Source: Chryseobacterium sp. Leaf180
GTDB lineage: Bacteria > Bacteroidota > Bacteroidia > Flavobacteriales > Weeksellaceae
DNA length: 64,000 nt
Direction: 5' to 3'
NCBI RefSeq assembly: GCF_001424585.1
Contig: NZ_LMPJ01000009.1
Location: forward strand, 62,001 to 126,000
The translations under genes were made by a program, and so were the position numbers. The notes beneath the pieces are model-generated. The model made no database searches and was not told where the DNA came from. It saw nothing but the letters and a program-made list of their open reading frames with translations. Below, one piece after another: positions 60,029-64,000 of this stretch (positions within the stretch are counted from its first letter, which is position 1; every line of letters starts with the position of its first letter).

Positions 60029-61363
60029 ATGAAAATTCCTGCCTTATCGCAAAGCGCTTTTCTTAGATATTTTAATTTTATCGTCCTGTATTTTGTGGAA
60101 GGTTTACCGCAGGGAATGATCTTCATCGGAATTCCCGCCTGGCTGGCAACTTCAGGAAAAAGTGTAAGCGAAATCGGCGCTTTTGCCGTTGCCTGCTCAC
60201 TTCCCTGGACTTTCAAATTCGTGGTTGCACCGCTGATGGACCGCTACACATACCTTCCGATGGGCAGAAAACGGCCCTGGGTTTTGCTCAGTCATTTGGG
60301 TTTAATTGCCAGTTTAATCGGGATTGCTTTCGTTGAAGATCCGCTTAATAATTTATCAACTTTAAATATTGCCGCATTTATTCTGTCTTCTTGTGGAGCG
60401 ATTCAGGATGCGGCGGGAGACGCGATGGCGGTAGATGTTATTCCTGATGATCAGCAGGCGCGTGCCAACGGTTACATGCAGGGATCCCGAATGTTGGGAA
60501 GCTCTCTTGCTCTCGCCTTGGGAAGCTGGGCGCTGAATGCGTACAGTTTCAAAGTGGCGATGCTCCTAATTTGTGTTTTGGTGATTATTTTAACTATTGT
60601 TCCGCTTGTTTTACGCGAAAAAGAAGGTGAAAAAATCCTGCCTTTTACACCTGGAAAAGCTTCTCCCGCTTCTGCGGAAATGCAGATCTCAAACTGGTCT
60701 GTTATTCTGAAAGCTCTGTTTGAAGTTTTCAGTTTAAAAAACTCAATTCTTGTCGTTCTTCTTGTTTTTATCACACAAGGCGCATATAATTTTTTTGAAC
60801 ATTTACTTCCGATTTTTACCGTTAAAAATACAGGCTGGACGAATGTAGATTACAGCCAGATCTTTGCTACAGCAGACATAGTGGGAGGAATTGGAGGCAT
60901 TCTTTTGGGAGGTTTTCTTATCGAAAAATTTGGGAAAAAGCGCATGATCAATCTTTATCTTTTCATCATCATCGGAATGGCTCTGGTTCTTGTTTTTATT
61001 AAATCGGTTTGGGCTAATTCCGTTTTTATGGACGGATTTATCATTACTTACCGGCTTTTCAATGCGTTTGCGAAAATAGGAGTCTTTGCCATCGCCATGC
61101 AGTGCTGTTCCAAAAATGTTTCGGCCAGTCAGTTTACATTGTACATGACTTTCGGGGCAACCGGTTCTATCGCTGGTGCGGCATTAATTGGTCCCATCAA
61201 AGATAATTTCAGCTGGGAAATTTCGTTCCTTTTCTTCGCCGGATTTCTCGCTTTGGCGTGGCTGGTTCTTACTGTTCTCAACATCGATCAGCAGATTGAG
61301 AAAATCAGTAATCTGGAAAAGAAACACATGGATCATGATGTGGTGAAAGTAAATTCACTTTAG
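60029..61363 (+). CDS. AmpG-like major facilitator permease
   Basis: 444 residues, about twelve membrane segments. The AmpG-type pattern is visible: VEGLPQGMIFIGIPAWLATS, GAFAVACSLPWTFKFVVAPL and MDRYTYLPMGRKRPWVLLSH, then AIQDAAGDAMAVDVIPDDQQ. AmpG carries anhydromuropeptides across the inner membrane. It starts 28 nt after SusD in the same direction, so the three genes may form an uptake route for cell-wall fragments or another peptide/sugar compound. That assignment is inferred. Confidence 0.82.
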   Translation: MKIPALSQSAFLRYFNFIVLYFVEGLPQGMIFIGIPAWLATSGKSVSEIGAFAVACSLPWTFKFVVAPLMDRYTYLPMGRKRPWVLLSHLGLIASLIGIAFVEDPLNNLSTLNIAAFILSSCGAIQDAAGDAMAVDVIPDDQQARANGYMQGSRMLGSSLALALGSWALNAYSFKVAMLLICVLVIILTIVPLVLREKEGEKILPFTPGKASPASAEMQISNWSVILKALFEVFSLKNSILVVLLVFITQGAYNFFEHLLPIFTVKNTGWTNVDYSQIFATADIVGGIGGILLGGFLIEKFGKKRMINLYLFIIIGMALVLVFIKSVWANSVFMDGFIITYRLFNAFAKIGVFAIAMQCCSKNVSASQFTLYMTFGATGSIAGAALIGPIKDNFSWEISFLFFAGFLALAWLVLTVLNIDQQIEKISNLEKKHMDHDVVKVNSL

Positions 61364-61379
61364 TTTAATATTATATTCA

Positions 61380-61409
61380 TAAAAAAACCATCACAGTTTG
61401 ATGGTTTTT
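61380..61409. terminator. Bidirectional terminator
   Basis: AAAAAACCATCA-CAGTT-TGATGGTTTTTT between the permease and the convergent pgl gene. Confidence 0.88.
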
Positions 61410-61432
61410 TATGTATATATGAATTACAAATT

Positions 61433-62161
61433 TCAAACGATCTTCGAAGCGGCCGCCTGATCCAGAAACCAATGTACTTTTTCATTATCAGAATCAATCA
61501 GCCTTCCGGGATATTTTTCTGCTGAAACATTTTTCTCTTTTAAAACATGATAAACAGCTTCAGATTTATCTCTTCCGAAAACCAAAAAAGCAATTTCTTT
61601 CGCCTGGTTGATCAGCGGTGCCGTCATCGTAATCCGGTACATTTCCACTTCTTCTACAAAAATTGATTTCATACTTGCTTCAGTTTCCTTTAAAACAGAA
61701 GTGTGCGGAAAGAGCGATGCCGTATGAGAATTATCGCCCAAACCCAACAGAATAAAATCAAATTCTACTTCTTCTCCATTAAAATGTTTTAAAATATCCT
61801 GCCAGTATTTTTCAGCAGATTCTTGCGGCGTTCCGGTGGTATCAACTTCAAAAATATTTTCCGAACAAATATTCAACGGTTCAAATAAAGCCTCTCTCGC
61901 CATCAAAGAATTGCGCTGGGAATCGCCTGCCGGGACAAACCTTTCATCTCCAAAAAAGAAAAATATTTTATTCCATTCTATTCTGTTTTTAAATTTTTCA
62001 GAAGCCAGTAACTCATAAAGTTTCTTTGGCGAACTGCCACCGGAAAGCACAAGATCAAATCTTCCGTGATCCCGAATGGCTTTTTCCGCTGATTCACAAA
62101 TTTGTTCTGCTAAGGCATTCAGCAATTCATCGGTATCATTTAAAACCGTCAGATTCATCAT
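61433..62161 (-). CDS. pgl: 6-phosphogluconolactonase
   Basis: 242 residues, the DevB/SOL type. LVLSGGSSPKKLYELLA and FFFGDERFVPAGDSQRNSLM are the substrate-binding signatures; LLGLGDNSHTASLFPHTSVL holds the conserved GxG.DGHTASLFPG-like loop, here GDNSHTASLFP. It hydrolyses 6-phosphogluconolactone in the oxidative pentose phosphate pathway. It shares one base with the zwf stop and is the last gene of gnd-zwf-pgl. Confidence 0.93.
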   Translation of the reverse strand: MMNLTVLNDTDELLNALAEQICESAEKAIRDHGRFDLVLSGGSSPKKLYELLASEKFKNRIEWNKIFFFFGDERFVPAGDSQRNSLMAREALFEPLNICSENIFEVDTTGTPQESAEKYWQDILKHFNGEEVEFDFILLGLGDNSHTASLFPHTSVLKETEASMKSIFVEEVEMYRITMTAPLINQAKEIAFLVFGRDKSEAVYHVLKEKNVSAEKYPGRLIDSDNEKVHWFLDQAAASKIV

Positions 62162-63678
62162 TATTTTTTCTTATGCGGAATATTAATCCAGTGAAAACCG
62201 TCTTTCGCGATCAAAGCCTCTGCATTTTCCGGTCCCCACGAGTTCGCCGGATAATTCGGGAAATTCGTCATCTGATTTTTCTCCCAATAATCGAGAATCG
62301 GCATCACCGCTTCCCAGGCTGCTTCCACCTGATCGGCACGCATGAATAACGTCTGATCTCCAAAAATCACATCCAGCAGCAGTGTTTCATAAGCTTCAGG
62401 CGTTTCAGTTTTTGCTTTTCCGGAATAATCAAAAGTCATATCCACTGTATTCAACATCATTTCCAGACCCGGAGTTTTGCTCTGAAGCTGAAATTTAATA
62501 GCCATATCCGGCTGAATACTTATAATTAAACGGTTTGCTTTAGGTAAATTTCTTTCGTCGTTATTAAAAATATTGTGGGGCACTTCGCGAAACTGAATAA
62601 TGATGTGCGATGCTGATTCATATAATCTTTTCCCTGTGCGCAGATAAAACGGAACGCCCTGCCAGCGCCAGTTATCAATGTGCAGTTTCATCGCAGCGTA
62701 CGTTTCCGTATTAGAATCTTCTGTAACATCTACCTCATCACGGTAACCCGGAACTTCCTTTCCTTCTACCCAACCGGCGCCGTACTGACCGCGAACGGCA
62801 ATATTATCAATGGTTCCCGGAAGAATTTTTCGCATCGCTTTCAAAACATCTACTTTTCGGTCGCGAACCAAATCAGCATCAAAATTTACGGGCGGTTCCA
62901 TCGCAATAATACATAATAACTGCAGCAAATGATTCTGAATCATATCCCGCAGAATCCCGGCATGGTCGAAATAACTGCCGCGGTCTTCAACACCAATCTT
63001 TTCTGTAACGGAAATCTGTACATGCTCAATGTGCGTGCGGTTCCACAAAGGTTCCATAATAGAATTTGCAAAACGGAATGCCATCACATTCTGCACTACT
63101 TCTTTGCCCAGATAATGATCAATTCTGTAAATCTGTTTTTCATCAAAAATATTCAGCAAGTCTTCATTCAATGTTTTTGCCGACCCAAGGTCTTTTCCAA
63201 AAGGTTTTTCGATGATAATTCTTGTAGAATCTTTCTTGTTTTCAAGTTTGCTTTTCGAAATATTTTCAGCAATCGTACAGAAAAGATCAGGTGAAACGGC
63301 ACAGTAATAAAGCACTGATGGGTTTTCTTTCCACTCGTTTTTAAGCTCAGTTATTCTTGTATGAAATTCGTTGTACGAAGCCACATCTTTGATATCCGCA
63401 GCCTGATAAGAAATGTTTTTAGAAAATTCTGCCCACTGTTCTTTCTTAGCTTTTCCGGTTCGTGAAAATTCATTAATACCTTCCAGAAGATCGTTGCGGT
63501 ATTTTTCATCTGTGAATTTTGTACGTGAAGTGGCAATGATGGCAAACTTTTCCGGAAGATGATTTTCAAGAAAAAGATTATATAAAGCAGGTATTATTTT
63601 GCGTTTCGTAAGGTCGCCATTGGCGCCAAAGATGATAATCACCGTTGGCTCTATTTTTTTGTCGGATGTGTTCGGCAT
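62161..63678 (-). CDS. zwf: Glucose-6-phosphate 1-dehydrogenase
   Basis: 505 residues. IIFGANGDLTKRKIIPALYN is the NADP-binding start (GxxGDLx); RIDHYLGKEVVQN contains the substrate lysine and catalytic His region; EKPFGKDLGSAKTLN and VRGQYGAGWVEGKEVPGYRD are family signatures. It oxidises glucose-6-phosphate and supplies NADPH. Full length. 24 nt from gnd on one side and overlapping pgl on the other. Confidence 0.97.
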   Translation of the reverse strand: MPNTSDKKIEPTVIIIFGANGDLTKRKIIPALYNLFLENHLPEKFAIIATSRTKFTDEKYRNDLLEGINEFSRTGKAKKEQWAEFSKNISYQAADIKDVASYNEFHTRITELKNEWKENPSVLYYCAVSPDLFCTIAENISKSKLENKKDSTRIIIEKPFGKDLGSAKTLNEDLLNIFDEKQIYRIDHYLGKEVVQNVMAFRFANSIMEPLWNRTHIEHVQISVTEKIGVEDRGSYFDHAGILRDMIQNHLLQLLCIIAMEPPVNFDADLVRDRKVDVLKAMRKILPGTIDNIAVRGQYGAGWVEGKEVPGYRDEVDVTEDSNTETYAAMKLHIDNWRWQGVPFYLRTGKRLYESASHIIIQFREVPHNIFNNDERNLPKANRLIISIQPDMAIKFQLQSKTPGLEMMLNTVDMTFDYSGKAKTETPEAYETLLLDVIFGDQTLFMRADQVEAAWEAVMPILDYWEKNQMTNFPNYPANSWGPENAEALIAKDGFHWINIPHKKK

Positions 63679-63702
63679 TTTTTAATCTTAAATTAAAAGT
63701 AA

Positions 63703-64000
63703 TTATTCCTTAATATTTTCCATCACCCATTTTGTATGGAAAACACCTTCTTTGGCTTTCAATTCATACGTGTGCGAACCAAAATAATCTCTTTGTGCCT
63801 GAATGAGATTCGTCGGCATATTTTCATTTCTGAAATTGTCGAAATACGCCAACGCCGATGAAAACGCCGGAATAGAAATTCCGTGAAGCGCAGCATCTGA
63901 AACTACCGCGCGAATTCCAGACTGCGTTGATGAAATTTCTTTCGCTACATTTTCGTCCAAAAGCAAATGTTCCAGTTTTGAATTTTTATTGAATGCCGCA
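63703..64000 (-). CDS. gnd: 6-phosphogluconate dehydrogenase, C-terminal part (partial)
   Basis: The gene enters from the right edge; about 98 C-terminal codons are present. LEHLLLDENVAKEI, GIRAVVSDAALHGISIPAFS and LIQAQRDYFGSHTYEL are the all-alpha dimerisation part and active-site tail of decarboxylating 6-phosphogluconate dehydrogenase (RDYFG-H-TYE is diagnostic). It makes ribulose-5-phosphate and NADPH. It is the first visible gene of gnd-zwf-pgl. Confidence 0.95.
   Translation of the reverse strand, partial: AAFNKNSKLEHLLLDENVAKEISSTQSGIRAVVSDAALHGISIPAFSSALAYFDNFRNENMPTNLIQAQRDYFGSHTYELKAKEGVFHTKWVMENIKE

Overview
The window is AT-rich DNA from a member of the Bacteroidota, most likely class Flavobacteriia and probably the Chryseobacterium/Kaistella group (Weeksellaceae). 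The signs are type IX secretion (T9SS) type B sorting domains, a GldD lipoprotein, a SusC/SusD pair, paired M13 metallopeptidases, lipoproteins with short lipoboxes, and promoters of the Bacteroidota form TTTG-N19-TAnnTTTG. Species assignment is inference.

1-7102 is the right end of a prophage or phage-like integrated element. The minus-strand early operon holds the start of a helicase, a NinB-like protein, a PD-(D/E)XK exonuclease, an ERF annealing protein, several tiny overlapping genes and a Cro-like regulator. It faces a plus-strand lysogeny operon: S24 repressor, lipoprotein, TerB-like protein and a second small regulator. Operator palindromes and a full promoter lie between the two operons. 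The element ends in the 3' half of a tRNA-Leu(CAA) gene, still followed by a terminator, so this looks like attR. The intact tRNA, integrase and structural genes should lie left of the window.

7103-33152 is chromosomal. It holds a histidine-kinase fragment, a cryptochrome/photolyase, an acyltransferase, QueG, a nitronate monooxygenase-like protein, SurA, a PfkB kinase, GldD, MutY, two M13 peptidases, CinA, a lipocalin, LipA, an ECF sigma factor and TyrS. Between the M13 genes is a very AT-rich island with two paralogous lipoproteins, one frameshifted, behind a broken gene. A stand-alone NIL-domain gene at 32801 lies behind a leader peptide and alternative hairpins that look like a classical transcription attenuator.

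33172-42077 holds three tandem paralogues of large T9SS type B surface proteins, each with a choice-of-anchor L domain and a different number of Ig-like modules. 42193-47637 is housekeeping: a DUF1003-like coiled-coil membrane protein, a TIGR02757 protein, RNase Z, RdgB, a CPBP protease and RF3. 47675-49862 holds a UBP zinc-finger gene with an apparent frameshift, a thioredoxin-reductase-like flavoprotein without its CxxC, and a cold-shock gene with a long leader.

49942-54956 is a tightly packed operon of five glycosyltransferases. 55490-61363 is a SusC/SusD pair followed by an AmpG-like permease. The window ends inside a gnd-zwf-pgl operon for the oxidative pentose phosphate pathway.
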